Below, one piece after another: positions 50,218-59,521 of a stretch of 64,000 nucleotides of DNA (its first letter is position 1; every line of letters begins with the position of its first letter). The DNA lies in contig JBLINY010000005.1 in assembly GCA_047638695.1 (NCBI GenBank), positions 29,395-93,394 of the forward strand, written 5' to 3'. Position numbers and translations under genes: made by a program. The DNA comes from JAHECQ01 sp047638695 (GTDB lineage Bacteria; Actinomycetota; Acidimicrobiia; Acidimicrobiales; SZUA-35). The notes under the pieces are model-generated. The model was given only the letters and a program-made list of their open reading frames with translations. It did not search any database and was not told the DNA's origin.

Positions 50218-50526
50218 GTGTCTGACCAAGATCATCATGGTGCGTGGGGCGAGGTCCTCGATCTGTTCGAGGCAGGCCTAGCCCATCATCGGTCGCTACG
50301 CGATGGAGTGAGTTTGGACGGTGCCGACAACCCATGGCCGCCTTCGGAGCTGCCGAGTGGACCGGTGCCGCCCCACCATGAGCCCCGAGCTCGACAACTC
50401 TTACGTCAGGCCGATCAGATTTCGGGCCAGCTGATGACACAAATGTCCGAGCTGGAGCCACCCCGACGCCCTCGAGCGGTGGCGCGGCCGGTGCCCAGCC
50501 ATGCCAGGTGGACCGCTCGATTGTGA
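50218..50526 (+). CDS. Small protein in FliT position
   Basis: A 102-residue protein starting at GTG 50218, two bases after the fliS stop. It is mostly charged, with a short helix (WGEVLDLFEAGLAHHRSLRD) and another (QLLRQADQISGQLMTQMSEL). FliT proteins diverge strongly; size and place suggest a FliD chaperone, but sequence alone does not prove it. Confidence 0.5.
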   Translation: MSDQDHHGAWGEVLDLFEAGLAHHRSLRDGVSLDGADNPWPPSELPSGPVPPHHEPRARQLLRQADQISGQLMTQMSELEPPRRPRAVARPVPSHARWTARL

Positions 50527-50681
50527 TCTCATCCTCCGAAATCGCTCGCTGACCTACTACAGCGACGGAAGAGGGCCGAGACTCGGAGGGGAGCTAGGAA
50601 GCTCGATCAACATCGGCCCAGGGACGGGCACCACGATTAGCCAATTAGGCAATCGTTTCACCCCGTACCCCGGAGCCTTTC

Positions 50682-51026
50682 GTGATCATCGGAGACCTGA
50701 CAACCCGAAGCCTGGCCCAAGCTCTTCGCGGGCTGGAATCCCAGCAACAGGCCCATGAACAGAATGTGGCCAATGTCGAGACACCTGGCTACCTGGCCAA
50801 ATCCGTAGAGTTCGAGGCCTCGCTCCGCCGAGCAATCGATTCTGGCCGACCCGAACATGCCGGAGTTTCTCAGTCGACTTCTACAGAACCGACACGGACC
50901 GACGGCAACAATGTGCGCCTCGACCGGGAGCTCACCGGTCTTGCCGAGAATGCGCTTCGCCAGCAGCTGGTCACAGCGGCGCTGAATGCGAACTTCCGGC
51001 TTACTCGGGCTGCGTTAGGTCGCTGA
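50682..51026 (+). CDS. flgB: Flagellar proximal rod protein FlgB
   Basis: A 114-residue FlgB beginning at GTG 50682 with GGAG nine bases upstream. N-terminal QQQAHEQNVANVETPGYLAKSVEFEASL is the rod-family motif, and the end (QQLVTAALNANFRLTRAALG) fits. First gene of the basal-body cluster flgB-flgC-fliE. The preceding 155 bases contain no gene and may carry its promoter. Confidence 0.9.
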   Translation: MIIGDLTTRSLAQALRGLESQQQAHEQNVANVETPGYLAKSVEFEASLRRAIDSGRPEHAGVSQSTSTEPTRTDGNNVRLDRELTGLAENALRQQLVTAALNANFRLTRAALGR

Positions 51027-51027
51027 C

Positions 51028-51432
51028 ATGCCCGGTCCCTTCCATTCACTGAGCATCGCCTCGTCTGGCATGAACGTGTATCAGACATGGCTCGACGCCG
51101 TTGCCGACAATGTCGCCAACACCAACACTATTCGGGGCACCGACGAGGACGCCTACCAAGCGCGCTTCGTTATCGCCCAATCTGAGGAGATCGATGGCCG
51201 GCCGGCGGGCGCCGCCGTCGCTGGGGCTGCCTTCGGTAGCGCTGAGGGTGTCCTCGTGTACGACCCGAGTCATCCGCTCGCCGACGACGAGGGCATGGTG
51301 CGGGCCCCCGACATGGACATGACCAATCAGATGACCAACATGCTTGCTGCCCAACGGGCCTACCAGGCAAACGTTGCGGCATTCGAACGAGCGCGGGACG
51401 CCTACATGCGCGCCCTCGAGATCGGTACGTAG
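51028..51432 (+). CDS. flgC: Flagellar proximal rod protein FlgC
   Basis: A 134-residue FlgC: SIASSGMNVYQTWLDAVADNVANTNTI, YDPSHPLADDEGMV and the C-terminal MDMTNQMTNMLAAQRAYQANVAAFERARDAYMRALEIG. Begins one base after flgB. Confidence 0.93.
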   Translation: MPGPFHSLSIASSGMNVYQTWLDAVADNVANTNTIRGTDEDAYQARFVIAQSEEIDGRPAGAAVAGAAFGSAEGVLVYDPSHPLADDEGMVRAPDMDMTNQMTNMLAAQRAYQANVAAFERARDAYMRALEIGT

Positions 51433-51436
51433 AGCC

Positions 51437-51742
51437 ATGATCAACCCAGTCGCGGGCGTGAACGTCGCCGGATCTTCTGCCGCCGGGCGGGCCGCCACGC
51501 AGCGTGCCGCGGGCCAAGAAGAAGCAGGTTTCGGTGATTCCGTGGGCTCGATCCTGGAGAATCTCCAGGGGGCCGAGGCCAAGGCCGATGCGGCTGCACT
51601 TGGTGCAGCCACTGGTGATCTGAACTCGGTGAGCGACTACATGATCGCGGCGACTGAAGCGCAGCTCACCACAGAGGTCACGGTTGCGGTTCGAAACCGA
51701 GCCCTTGAGTCGTTCAACGAGATCATGAGGATGCAGGTCTAA
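51437..51742 (+). CDS. fliE: Flagellar hook-basal body protein FliE
   Basis: A 101-residue FliE joining MS ring and rod. The C-terminal half (FGDSVGSILENLQGAEAKADAAALGAATGDLNSVSDYMIAATEAQL, then RNRALESFNEIMRMQV) matches the family. The last base of the stop is the first of the fliF start. Confidence 0.92.
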   Translation: MINPVAGVNVAGSSAAGRAATQRAAGQEEAGFGDSVGSILENLQGAEAKADAAALGAATGDLNSVSDYMIAATEAQLTTEVTVAVRNRALESFNEIMRMQV

Positions 51743-53352
51743 TGGCCGAGAATTCGCTCGAAGCTTTCACCGGTGCCAGCGTGTCGTCATTCCGACGCAT
51801 GAGTCTGAATCAACGGGTCCTTCTCGGGGCCGTCTTTCTGGCCGTCGTCGGCGCCGTCTTCTTCATCAGCCGGCTCGGCGGCTCGACCTCCATGGGGGTG
51901 TTGTACTCGGGACTTGATCCCGATAGCGCAGCCGGCATCGTGGCGGAGCTAGAGAGTCAGGGCGTTCCCTACGAGCTCTCAGACTCCGGCCGAGTCATCA
52001 GAGTTCAGCGAACCGATGTCGCTGCAGTCCGGCTCGACATGAGCGCTGCCGGTCTGCCCGACTCGAACGATGGCTGGTCGATTCTTGACGACCAGGGCAT
52101 CACATCCTCTGAGTTCGATCAGCGCGTCGGGTACCAGCGAGCGATGGAGTCCGAACTGGCGTCAACTATCGCCGTCATTGACGGAGTGGCACTAGCGAAT
52201 GTTCACCTGGTCATTCCAGAACAAGACCTCTTCGTCGACGACGAGATCCATCCCTCTGCTTCGGTTCTCCTGCAAAAGGACCCGGGGGCTCAGCTGACCG
52301 CAACTCAGATCCAGGCGATCGTGAATCTCGTTGCTTCCTCGATCGAAGGTCTGAGCGCCATCGACGTCACCGTCACCGACGACGAGGGTCGTCTTCTCGC
52401 CGGCGGTGATGAAGATGGTGTGGCCGGGATGGAAGCGGACAATCAGACCCGGATGCGGCAAAGTTATGAGGCTGATATCGAGGACCAACTGACCCGCCTG
52501 TTGACGGCAGTCGTTGGCCCCGGTCGATCAGTGGTGACCGTGGCCGCCGATCTTGATTTCGACACCGTGCTCACCACCCAGGAACAGTTCAACGAGGCGA
52601 CAGACGCCGCCAACCAGACACTTCCGCAAGCGGAAACAACCCGGCTGGAGCGGTACGGGGATGTGGCAGCCCCAGACCTCGGTGTCGTCGATATTGAGGC
52701 TGAAATTCTGGAGGGTCCTGACGCGACCACCGATGGGTCTGCCACATACCAGCTCGATGAGCGAGATGTCGTCTATGCGCTCAACTCAGTTGTCACCAGC
52801 ACCGAGAGGGCGCCCGGAGCAATCCGCTCGCTTTCTGTTGCGGTGGTTATCGACGAGGAGCTCGTCCCGCCTGACCGCCTCGTCGAGATCGAAGGGATGA
52901 TCGCAGCCGCAATCGGCTCCGACCCCGACAGAGGAGATGTTGTTGCGGTCAACCTGTTGCCGTTCGACATCTCCCTGGAAGAACAGGAGGCCGCCGCCGT
53001 GGAGGTCGCTGCTGCCCAGGAGGAAGCGGCGTCCTCGGGCGGCGATGGGCCTATGGCTTTGATCCGGCTCGGCGCGGCAACAGTTATTGGCTTGTTCGTT
53101 CTGATCGGTGGCCTGTTCATGGTGCGCAAAGCCAGCCGTCGTGAGGTCATCGACAGCATCGATCTTGAATCGCTGTCGGCGGCAACGGGCGACGACCCCA
53201 ATGCGACCGACGAGAACGGTGAGCCACTCCGTACACCCCAGTTAGGCGAGGCGACCGAAGAAGACCTGCTCGAGCTCGTCGCCAATCAGCCTGAAGACAT
53301 CGCAGTAGTGCTCCGTCAGTGGTTGTCGCAACCGGAGGAGAACAACCAATGA
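51742..53352 (+). CDS. fliF: Flagellar MS-ring protein FliF
   Basis: A 536-residue ring protein with membrane helices near residues 28-46 and 446-465. Between them are the YscJ-like ring-building domains (YSGLDPDSAAGIVAELESQGVPYELSDSG, MESELASTIAVIDGVALANVHLVIPEQDLF). The C-terminus ends with TEEDLLELVANQPEDIAVVLRQWL, the FliG-binding segment. Confidence 0.95.
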   Translation: MAENSLEAFTGASVSSFRRMSLNQRVLLGAVFLAVVGAVFFISRLGGSTSMGVLYSGLDPDSAAGIVAELESQGVPYELSDSGRVIRVQRTDVAAVRLDMSAAGLPDSNDGWSILDDQGITSSEFDQRVGYQRAMESELASTIAVIDGVALANVHLVIPEQDLFVDDEIHPSASVLLQKDPGAQLTATQIQAIVNLVASSIEGLSAIDVTVTDDEGRLLAGGDEDGVAGMEADNQTRMRQSYEADIEDQLTRLLTAVVGPGRSVVTVAADLDFDTVLTTQEQFNEATDAANQTLPQAETTRLERYGDVAAPDLGVVDIEAEILEGPDATTDGSATYQLDERDVVYALNSVVTSTERAPGAIRSLSVAVVIDEELVPPDRLVEIEGMIAAAIGSDPDRGDVVAVNLLPFDISLEEQEAAAVEVAAAQEEAASSGGDGPMALIRLGAATVIGLFVLIGGLFMVRKASRREVIDSIDLESLSAATGDDPNATDENGEPLRTPQLGEATEEDLLELVANQPEDIAVVLRQWLSQPEENNQ

Positions 53353-54368
53353 CCGACGTCGTCCCTCAAACCGAGTTCCCCGGCGCTCGAAAAGTCGCCA
53401 TCCTGCTTCTTCGATTGGGAGTCGAGAAGGCGGGACCGCTGCTTTTCGGACTGAAGAAGCACGAGGTGGCGGCCGTAGCCCGCGAGCTGGCAAGCCTCGG
53501 CATGGTCGACGCCACCACGGGAGATGAGGTGCTGCAGGAGTTCATTACCGCTGCGGCGGGAGAACCACCGCTCCCCATAGGGGACCCGGAGCTCGCTCAT
53601 CACTTCTTGGAGGAGGCCCTCGGGGAGCGGACAGCCCGCGAGATCCTTAGCCACATCGATAGCACCGCACCCACCGTTCCCTTTCAGTTCTTCGATCGGC
53701 TCGACCCCGCGATTGTGGCCTTGAACCTCAGCCCCGAACATCCACAGACGATTGCCATGGTCTTGTCAACGCTCAACGTCGAATACGCAGGGGCCGTGCT
53801 GGAGAAGCTGCCATCTGAGGTGGTGCCCGAGGTGGCCGTTCGACTGGGCTCGATAGAGAAGGTCTCGAGTGCAGCGGTCCGGGAGGTCGAGATAGCCATC
53901 GAGGAGCGTGTGCGACCAAGCATGGAGAATCGCTTCTTCTCGACAAGTGGCGGCGTCGATGCTCTCGTCAAGCTTCTCGGGAACCTTCCAAAGGAAATGG
54001 GCGAACAGATCCTGGCCGCGCTCGACGAACACGATGCTGAGTTGGGAGCAGAAGTTCGTGCGCAGATGTTCGTGTTCGATGATCTGGCGCTGCTCGACGA
54101 TCGTCAGATGCAGACGGTGCTTCGCTCGGTCGATTCAGCTGTCCTTCCACTCGCTCTGAAGGGCACCAGCTCGGTGGTGAGGGACAAGTTCCTCGGGAAC
54201 TTGTCATCTCGGGCCAAGGAAAACCTGGTCGACGAAATGGAGCTGCTCGGGTCGGTGCGAATGGCCGATGTGGCCGAGGCCCAGGGCGCCATTCTGGCTT
54301 CCGTCCAGGAGCTCGAGGCCAGCGGTGAACTTGTAATCAATCGTGGTGGTGATGACTTTGTCTCCTAG
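53349..54368 (+). CDS. fliG: Flagellar motor switch protein FliG
   Basis: A 339-residue FliG: N-terminal PGARKVAILLLRLGVEKAGPLLFGL binds FliF; the armadillo middle has LSPEHPQTIAMVLSTLNVEYAGAVLEKLPSEV; the C-terminal torque domain contains MFVFDDLALLDDRQMQTVLRSVDSAVLPLALKG, then NLSSRAKENLVDEME with the charged torque residues. ATG 53349 overlaps the fliF stop. Confidence 0.96.
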   Translation: MTDVVPQTEFPGARKVAILLLRLGVEKAGPLLFGLKKHEVAAVARELASLGMVDATTGDEVLQEFITAAAGEPPLPIGDPELAHHFLEEALGERTAREILSHIDSTAPTVPFQFFDRLDPAIVALNLSPEHPQTIAMVLSTLNVEYAGAVLEKLPSEVVPEVAVRLGSIEKVSSAAVREVEIAIEERVRPSMENRFFSTSGGVDALVKLLGNLPKEMGEQILAALDEHDAELGAEVRAQMFVFDDLALLDDRQMQTVLRSVDSAVLPLALKGTSSVVRDKFLGNLSSRAKENLVDEMELLGSVRMADVAEAQGAILASVQELEASGELVINRGGDDFVS

Positions 54369-54981
54369 CTCGTCGGCCGTACTACGCGGACCCGAACTGC
54401 TCGACCTCCCGGTTGTCACGCTGACCAATGACGTCGAGTCATCCGGACCCTGGCGGCCAGAGCCGACACCCGAGGTGCCGACTTCTGAACAAAAGGCTGC
54501 GATTGAGGAAGCCGAGCGTCGCGCCTACGACCAAGGTCGTCGGGACGGCATCGCCGAACGTGACGCCGAGATCGGCGCCGGCATGGCATCGTGTCTCAAC
54601 GCGCTGACGATCGCCGCCGATCAACTTCGATACGCCGAGCAGGAGTGGACAGAGTCGCTGGCCGACCGGTCGATTCCACTCGCCCTCGAGATAACCGGCC
54701 TTCTGCTCATGCGTGAGCTCGAGCTGTCGAGCGACCCCGGGCGGGATGCAATCATCCGATGCCTCGATCAGATTGCCCCCACCGAGTCAGCCTGCATTGC
54801 GCTGAATCCGGATGATCTGAATTGCCTCAACTCGGTCGATGATCTGTTTGCCGGCCGTTCAATCGAGCTCGTAGCTGATGCGGACATGCCGTCTGGTAGC
54901 GCCCGAGCAAACTTCGACGGTGGGACCATCGACGCGGTGCTTGCTAAGGCTCTCGAGCGAGTGGCTGAGGTGCTGCAGTGA
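54352..54981 (+). CDS. fliH: Flagellar export regulator FliH
   Basis: A 209-residue protein in the fliG-fliH-fliI order. The middle is coiled-coil (AIEEAERRAYDQGRRDGIAERDAEIG) with the family's glycine/alanine-spaced helix, and the C-terminal domain resembles the ATP-synthase delta-like region of FliH. FliH holds FliI in an inactive, soluble state. ATG 54352 overlaps fliG by 17 bases; GTG 54343 is an alternative. Confidence 0.85.
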   Translation: MTLSPSSSAVLRGPELLDLPVVTLTNDVESSGPWRPEPTPEVPTSEQKAAIEEAERRAYDQGRRDGIAERDAEIGAGMASCLNALTIAADQLRYAEQEWTESLADRSIPLALEITGLLLMRELELSSDPGRDAIIRCLDQIAPTESACIALNPDDLNCLNSVDDLFAGRSIELVADADMPSGSARANFDGGTIDAVLAKALERVAEVLQ

Positions 54982-56333
54982 CCACCCTTCAGCACGACGC
55001 TCTGGCCACTGCCGCCCGACCGCTGCGGCTGGGTCGCCTCGATCGAATCGTTGGCACTCACGCAGAAGTCACCGGTCTGTCGCTTGCCACCGGCGACATC
55101 GTCGATGTCGGCGACGGGAACATAACGCAGGCCGAGGTCGTCGCTGTTGATCGGAACCGGGCCACCGTTCTTCCGCTGGGTTCCTTCCATGGCCGACGAG
55201 TGGGCGAACCGGTTCGAGCATTGGGTTCGACCCTGATGGCTCCAACCGGGGCGGGTCTGATCGGTCGAGTACTCGACGGGCTCGGACGCCCCATCGATGA
55301 CCGCGGCGAGCTGCTCGATAGCCAGCTGGTGCCGCTTCACAATGAGCCGCCCCCGCCGATGCACCGACCGCTTGTCACCGAGCCTCTGCAAACGGGTGTG
55401 CGCGCAATCGACGGTCTCCTCACCGTCGGCAAGGGACAGCGCCTTGGCATCATGGCCGGGTCGGGAGTCGGAAAATCGAGTCTGTTGTCGATGCTCCTCC
55501 GGGGAACCGACGCTGACGTGACCGTGTTGGCCCTGGTTGGTGAGCGAGGTCGTGAGGTCCGGGAGTTCATCGAACATGACTTGGGGCCGGACGGTCTCGC
55601 GTCTTCGGTCGTCATCGTTGCCACCTCTGATCAACCGGCGCTGATTCGACGAAATGCGGCGTATCTCGCCACCAGGGTGGCCGAGGGTTTTCGTGATGAG
55701 GGCGCCGATGTTCTCCTTCTGATGGACAGCCTCACTCGCTTTGCTATGGCTCAGCGCGAGATCGGCCTCGCCGGTGGCGAGCTGCCGGCATCCCGGGGCT
55801 ACCCGCCATCGGTCTTCAACCAGCTTCCACAGCTTTTGGAGCGGGCGGGAACCTCACCGACGGGTTCGATTACCGGGTTCTACACCGTCTTGGTCGAAGG
55901 CGATGACATGAATGATCCGGTTGGCGACACCAGCCGCGCCATTCTTGATGGTCATCTCGTCCTCAGTCGGAAGCTAGCGAACAGCGGCCATTTCCCGAGC
56001 CTCGATGTATTGCAGTCCGCCTCTCGGGTGGCGGGCAAAGTCACCTCGGCCGAACACCAGGCGGCCGCCAATCAGTTCCGTCAGCATCTCGCCACCTACG
56101 AGGAAGCGCGGGATCTTATCGAGCTCGGGATGTATGCGCCCGGCGCCGATCTGGCCATCGACGAGGCCGTCCGCCTTCACCCGGACGTCATCGACTTCAC
56201 CCGTCAGCCCATAGACCAACTCGAACAGTTTGACGACACCTTGAGAGCTCTCGAGGTCGTGGTCGGCCGACCAGCGATGCCCAATCAGAACGACCCGACA
56301 GGCACGATCCCAGAAAGCAAGATGACCCGATGA
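54978..56333 (+). CDS. fliI: Flagellum-specific export ATPase FliI
   Basis: A 451-residue F1-like ATPase. Walker A is GIMAGSGVGKSSLLS (around residues 157-167), Walker B is VLLLMDSLTRFAMAQREIGLA, and the ELPASRGYPPSVFNQLPQLLERAG motif is typical of FliI. Powers and assists chaperone-substrate unloading at the gate. GTG 54978 overlaps fliH. Confidence 0.96.
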   Translation: MTTLQHDALATAARPLRLGRLDRIVGTHAEVTGLSLATGDIVDVGDGNITQAEVVAVDRNRATVLPLGSFHGRRVGEPVRALGSTLMAPTGAGLIGRVLDGLGRPIDDRGELLDSQLVPLHNEPPPPMHRPLVTEPLQTGVRAIDGLLTVGKGQRLGIMAGSGVGKSSLLSMLLRGTDADVTVLALVGERGREVREFIEHDLGPDGLASSVVIVATSDQPALIRRNAAYLATRVAEGFRDEGADVLLLMDSLTRFAMAQREIGLAGGELPASRGYPPSVFNQLPQLLERAGTSPTGSITGFYTVLVEGDDMNDPVGDTSRAILDGHLVLSRKLANSGHFPSLDVLQSASRVAGKVTSAEHQAAANQFRQHLATYEEARDLIELGMYAPGADLAIDEAVRLHPDVIDFTRQPIDQLEQFDDTLRALEVVVGRPAMPNQNDPTGTIPESKMTR

Positions 56334-56767
56334 CGCCTATCAAGCGAATGATGCGAATCGCCGAGTTGTGCGAGACGCAGGAACGCCACGCGCGCCATGA
56401 GTTGCTGGAAGCGACGCGCGAGACCGAACGTGCCGAGGCGGCGCTGGCAGCAGTGTTCGACCAATGCCGCCAGGTAGCCGAGGGGTCAGGCGATCTCTCT
56501 CTCACGTTCGGTCGAGCGTTGATCGAGTCCGGCTGGTTGACAGCCCGAGAACGTGAAGAATGCCTCGAACTGAGCCGCGATATCACACAGGAGAAGCAGG
56601 AAGTCTGGGGCCATCGTCGCTCTCGCCTTGATGCGCTGGCCCGGCTGATCGAGCGTCTGCAGAAGAGCGAAGATCTGGAAGCGGCTCGCATAGTGGCCGC
56701 TGACATCGACGATCTTGTTGCCATGAGCGGTCGGCGGGAGCAGCTCGTCGAGGGGTTACAGTCATGA
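56330..56767 (+). CDS. fliJ: FliJ-like export chaperone
   Basis: A 145-residue, almost entirely helical coiled-coil protein starting in the fliI stop. Sequence is poorly conserved, as in most FliJ proteins; length, charge pattern and position directly after fliI support the assignment. FliJ acts like a gamma-subunit stalk within the FliI ring. Stop overlaps the next gene. Confidence 0.75.
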   Translation: MTPIKRMMRIAELCETQERHARHELLEATRETERAEAALAAVFDQCRQVAEGSGDLSLTFGRALIESGWLTAREREECLELSRDITQEKQEVWGHRRSRLDALARLIERLQKSEDLEAARIVAADIDDLVAMSGRREQLVEGLQS

Positions 56768-57348
56768 ACGTTGGTTCGCTGACCCGACCTGATGCTGGCG
56801 CACGAATCGACGAGCTACGGAGCACCCTGCAGTCTCTCTCCCGGTCTCGGCCGACTGAGGGCCTGAACTTCTCCCGCGAACTCGAAAGACACCGCGCAGA
56901 TAGCCCGGTGGACTCGCGGGAGGTTGCACCTCCATCCGCTCAGTTGTCATCCGACAATCGCGTTTCGGCTGCACCCGAGGAGTGGCAGAAGCTCTTCGAG
57001 ATCGCCGGCGTTGTGCACGGTGTTGATCAGGCTTTGCTCGAAGCTGTTGCGGAAGTCGAGTCGGGTTTTGATCCTGGCGCCGTAAGCCCTGCGGGGGCAC
57101 AGGGGCTGATGCAATTCATGCCGGCGACCGCGGCTGAACTTGGTGTCAACCCGCTCGAACCGGCTTCTGCCATTGATGGGGCGGCTCGCATGTTGTCCCG
57201 CGATTGGAGCCGTTTCGGGAGCGTTGAGCTGGCCTTGGCGGCCTACAACGCCGGTGCAGGTGCGGTTAGTCGACACGGTGGAATCCCGCCGTACGCCGAG
57301 ACTCAGCGTTATGTCGAGAAGGTCATGGCTGCATGGGGGAGAGGTTGA
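56764..57348 (+). CDS. Lytic transglycosylase (SLT domain)
   Basis: A 194-residue protein. The SLT fold begins near residue 85: LLEAVAEVESGFDPGAVSPAGAQGLMQFMPATAAELGV with the catalytic glutamate in VAEVES, then AALAAYNAGAGAVSRHGGIPPYAETQRYVEKV-type ending. There is no signal peptide, so it may be exported by the flagellar apparatus, like FlgJ, to open peptidoglycan for the rod. Coupled to fliJ and fliK by overlaps. Confidence 0.9.
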   Translation: MNVGSLTRPDAGARIDELRSTLQSLSRSRPTEGLNFSRELERHRADSPVDSREVAPPSAQLSSDNRVSAAPEEWQKLFEIAGVVHGVDQALLEAVAEVESGFDPGAVSPAGAQGLMQFMPATAAELGVNPLEPASAIDGAARMLSRDWSRFGSVELALAAYNAGAGAVSRHGGIPPYAETQRYVEKVMAAWGRG

Positions 57349-58928
57349 TGAGTAGCCCCGCGGTTCAGATCCCTGGCAAGCCAGCCTCCGCGCAGTCGAC
57401 GTTTAACCAGCACGCGACTTTTGGGTCGGCGAGGCCCGGCGACGCTCGTTCGGCCGATGTCGAGTCGAGCTTCGCCCCGAAGCTCTCTGTTGCTCGCCGA
57501 TCGTTGGAAAGGTCAGCCAGAGACACAGCCAGAGACACAGCCCGGACTGCACCGGATGAGGACCGTGGCACGGTAAGGGACGAGCGCGAAGCCAACCCGG
57601 CGCGAGATGCTGCCCATGCTGCCGGTCAGCCAAACAGCTCGCAGCCGAATCCAATCCAACAGCGTGTCTCCTCGGCTGACCGAACAGACGGCGATGGCGA
57701 GGGCCCGGTGTCCGATTCCCGAGGACAGGAAGCGGTCGCCGAGGCTTCAGCACGTCCGATGGCCGGCCATCGGGGCCTCGCCATGACCGGAGAACTGGAG
57801 GCAATCACCGGTGATGGCACAGACCAGTTATCCGAGCACCCGAGCTCGGTGCCTGTTGCCGACAGACTCAGTGACAGCCAGGGTGAATCGCCTTCGCTTG
57901 CGGATACCTGGTCGACAACCGTTCGGTCTGGTGACGTCGCAAGGCTCGGGGTCGCCGCATCGGACGGTCCCGCTGCCTTGACCAACCCGCTATCGACCTT
58001 GACGGTGGATGCACTCAATGGGGCCTCTAGCAAAGATGCACTTGGCCAACACGCGGCGAGCGAAGATGGCGCAGCCGAGGATCTGAGCCCGACCGTCGGT
58101 CTGAAAGCGCCGGGGACCGAGGATTGGATACCCACAGACTCCACTGAGGTCTCTACCGCGGACTCCGATGCAGGGCCAGATGCAGGGTTCGACGTCGGCG
58201 CGATCGATCAAGGTGGAGCGGACGGAACAACACCCGATGCGACGGGGCCCGGCCAAGACCGCGGTGCATCCGACACCGCCGACGACGGGGCGAATGAAGT
58301 TGTCGCCGGAGGCGAAGCCGAAGGTGACCCCCTGACGGCTGACTCGGCTCAAGCAACGCCTCGCACCGAGAACCCGACCAGGATCGATGCTGACGGCAAC
58401 AGGCTGGCAGCGGTCAATGGCAAGGATCCTGTGGGGCCGACCCAGTCGGCCACCCCGACTCAGGCGCTGTCATCGGAAAACCTCGACGCTGAAACCCGAT
58501 CGGCACTGTGGCAACAGCTCGAAGGGGCGTTGGGTCGAGCCCGGGCTGGTCTTGATGGCAACGAGGTTCGCATTCGGCTGCGTCCAGCCGATCTGGGCGA
58601 GCTGCTCGTTCAAGTTCAGACTCGTGGCGAGCACGTCACCGTGCGATTGGTTGCAAGCTCCGAGGCGGCTCAACAAGCCCTTCTCCTGGATCGGCAGCGG
58701 CTGACGGCTGAATTGGTCAAAGCCGGTTTCAGCGACGGATTTGTGGACGTCAGCCAAGACGACCTCGCCGGTCGAGATCAACGACAGGGCGATCAGGGTG
58801 GCTCATCGTCGAGCAACTCGCTGTTTCCCACCGGAGCCGTGGCCGAACTCGATTGGCGCACAGACCAACCGCTCGAGCGACTGCCGACAAACGTCGGTCG
58901 CCAAAGCTCGGTCAACGTGACGCTCTGA
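57348..58928 (+). CDS. fliK: Flagellar hook-length control protein FliK
   Basis: A 526-residue protein. The first 400 residues are disordered and rich in Ala, Asp, Ser, Gly and Thr, with short repeats (ARDT, ADRTDGDGEG). The C-terminal Flg_hook domain is LWQQLEGALGRARAGLDGNEVRIRLRPADLGELLVQVQ, then VRLVASSEAAQQALLLDRQRLTAELVKAGF. FliK measures hook length and triggers the FlhB switch. ATG 57348 overlaps the transglycosylase stop. Confidence 0.93.
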   Translation: MSSPAVQIPGKPASAQSTFNQHATFGSARPGDARSADVESSFAPKLSVARRSLERSARDTARDTARTAPDEDRGTVRDEREANPARDAAHAAGQPNSSQPNPIQQRVSSADRTDGDGEGPVSDSRGQEAVAEASARPMAGHRGLAMTGELEAITGDGTDQLSEHPSSVPVADRLSDSQGESPSLADTWSTTVRSGDVARLGVAASDGPAALTNPLSTLTVDALNGASSKDALGQHAASEDGAAEDLSPTVGLKAPGTEDWIPTDSTEVSTADSDAGPDAGFDVGAIDQGGADGTTPDATGPGQDRGASDTADDGANEVVAGGEAEGDPLTADSAQATPRTENPTRIDADGNRLAAVNGKDPVGPTQSATPTQALSSENLDAETRSALWQQLEGALGRARAGLDGNEVRIRLRPADLGELLVQVQTRGEHVTVRLVASSEAAQQALLLDRQRLTAELVKAGFSDGFVDVSQDDLAGRDQRQGDQGGSSSSNSLFPTGAVAELDWRTDQPLERLPTNVGRQSSVNVTL

Positions 58929-59001
58929 CTCCCTTGCTCTCCTACCCCTGGCTCTCTGGCCACTCGACTTTCAAGACACATTCGATCTCCAAAGGAACCT
59001 C

Positions 59002-59439
59002 ATGACACCCACCATTTCCAACAAAGTACAACCAAACAGCAGCCTGCGAGAGCTGGCCGCCCAGACATCGGTGTCCAATGCGCCCTCCAGCTCATTGGAC
59101 AAAGACGCGTTTCTCAAACTGCTGGTTGCTCAGCTGCGATTCCAGGATCCGCTCAACCCGAGCGATCCAGCCGAGTTCATGGCGACCACCGCTCAGTTCA
59201 CCACCATCGAGAAGCTCGACGAGCTGACCAAGCAAGGTGCCAGCAACGCCATCGTCACCGGCCTCAGCATGGCTAGCTCGCTGGTTGGTCGCACCGTCGA
59301 CTACCTCGACCCTGACGATGTGCGGCAATCGGGCGTCGTGTCCAGTGCCCAGGTGATTGATGGCCAGGTGAAGCTCGTGACCGACAACGGCACCATCGAG
59401 ATGGACGCCGTCGTCGGGATCGGCCGCACTTCGAGTTGA
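59002..59439 (+). CDS. flgD: Flagellar hook-capping protein FlgD
   Basis: A 145-residue, short FlgD. The conserved N-terminal part is SLDKDAFLKLLVAQLRFQDPLNPSDPAEFMATTAQFTTIEKLDEL; the C-terminal half is reduced and lacks the usual Fn3-like insertion. A CAAAGGAACC ribosome site resembles that of the flagellins. Needed for hook polymerisation. Confidence 0.92.
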   Translation: MTPTISNKVQPNSSLRELAAQTSVSNAPSSSLDKDAFLKLLVAQLRFQDPLNPSDPAEFMATTAQFTTIEKLDELTKQGASNAIVTGLSMASSLVGRTVDYLDPDDVRQSGVVSSAQVIDGQVKLVTDNGTIEMDAVVGIGRTSS

Positions 59440-59521
59440 CAGTTCCACAGCAGCCAAGGCCGTTCGCGGCATCTCCAACGAAACAACTCAACGAACAACA
59501 AAAAGCGAGGAAAACGAAATC

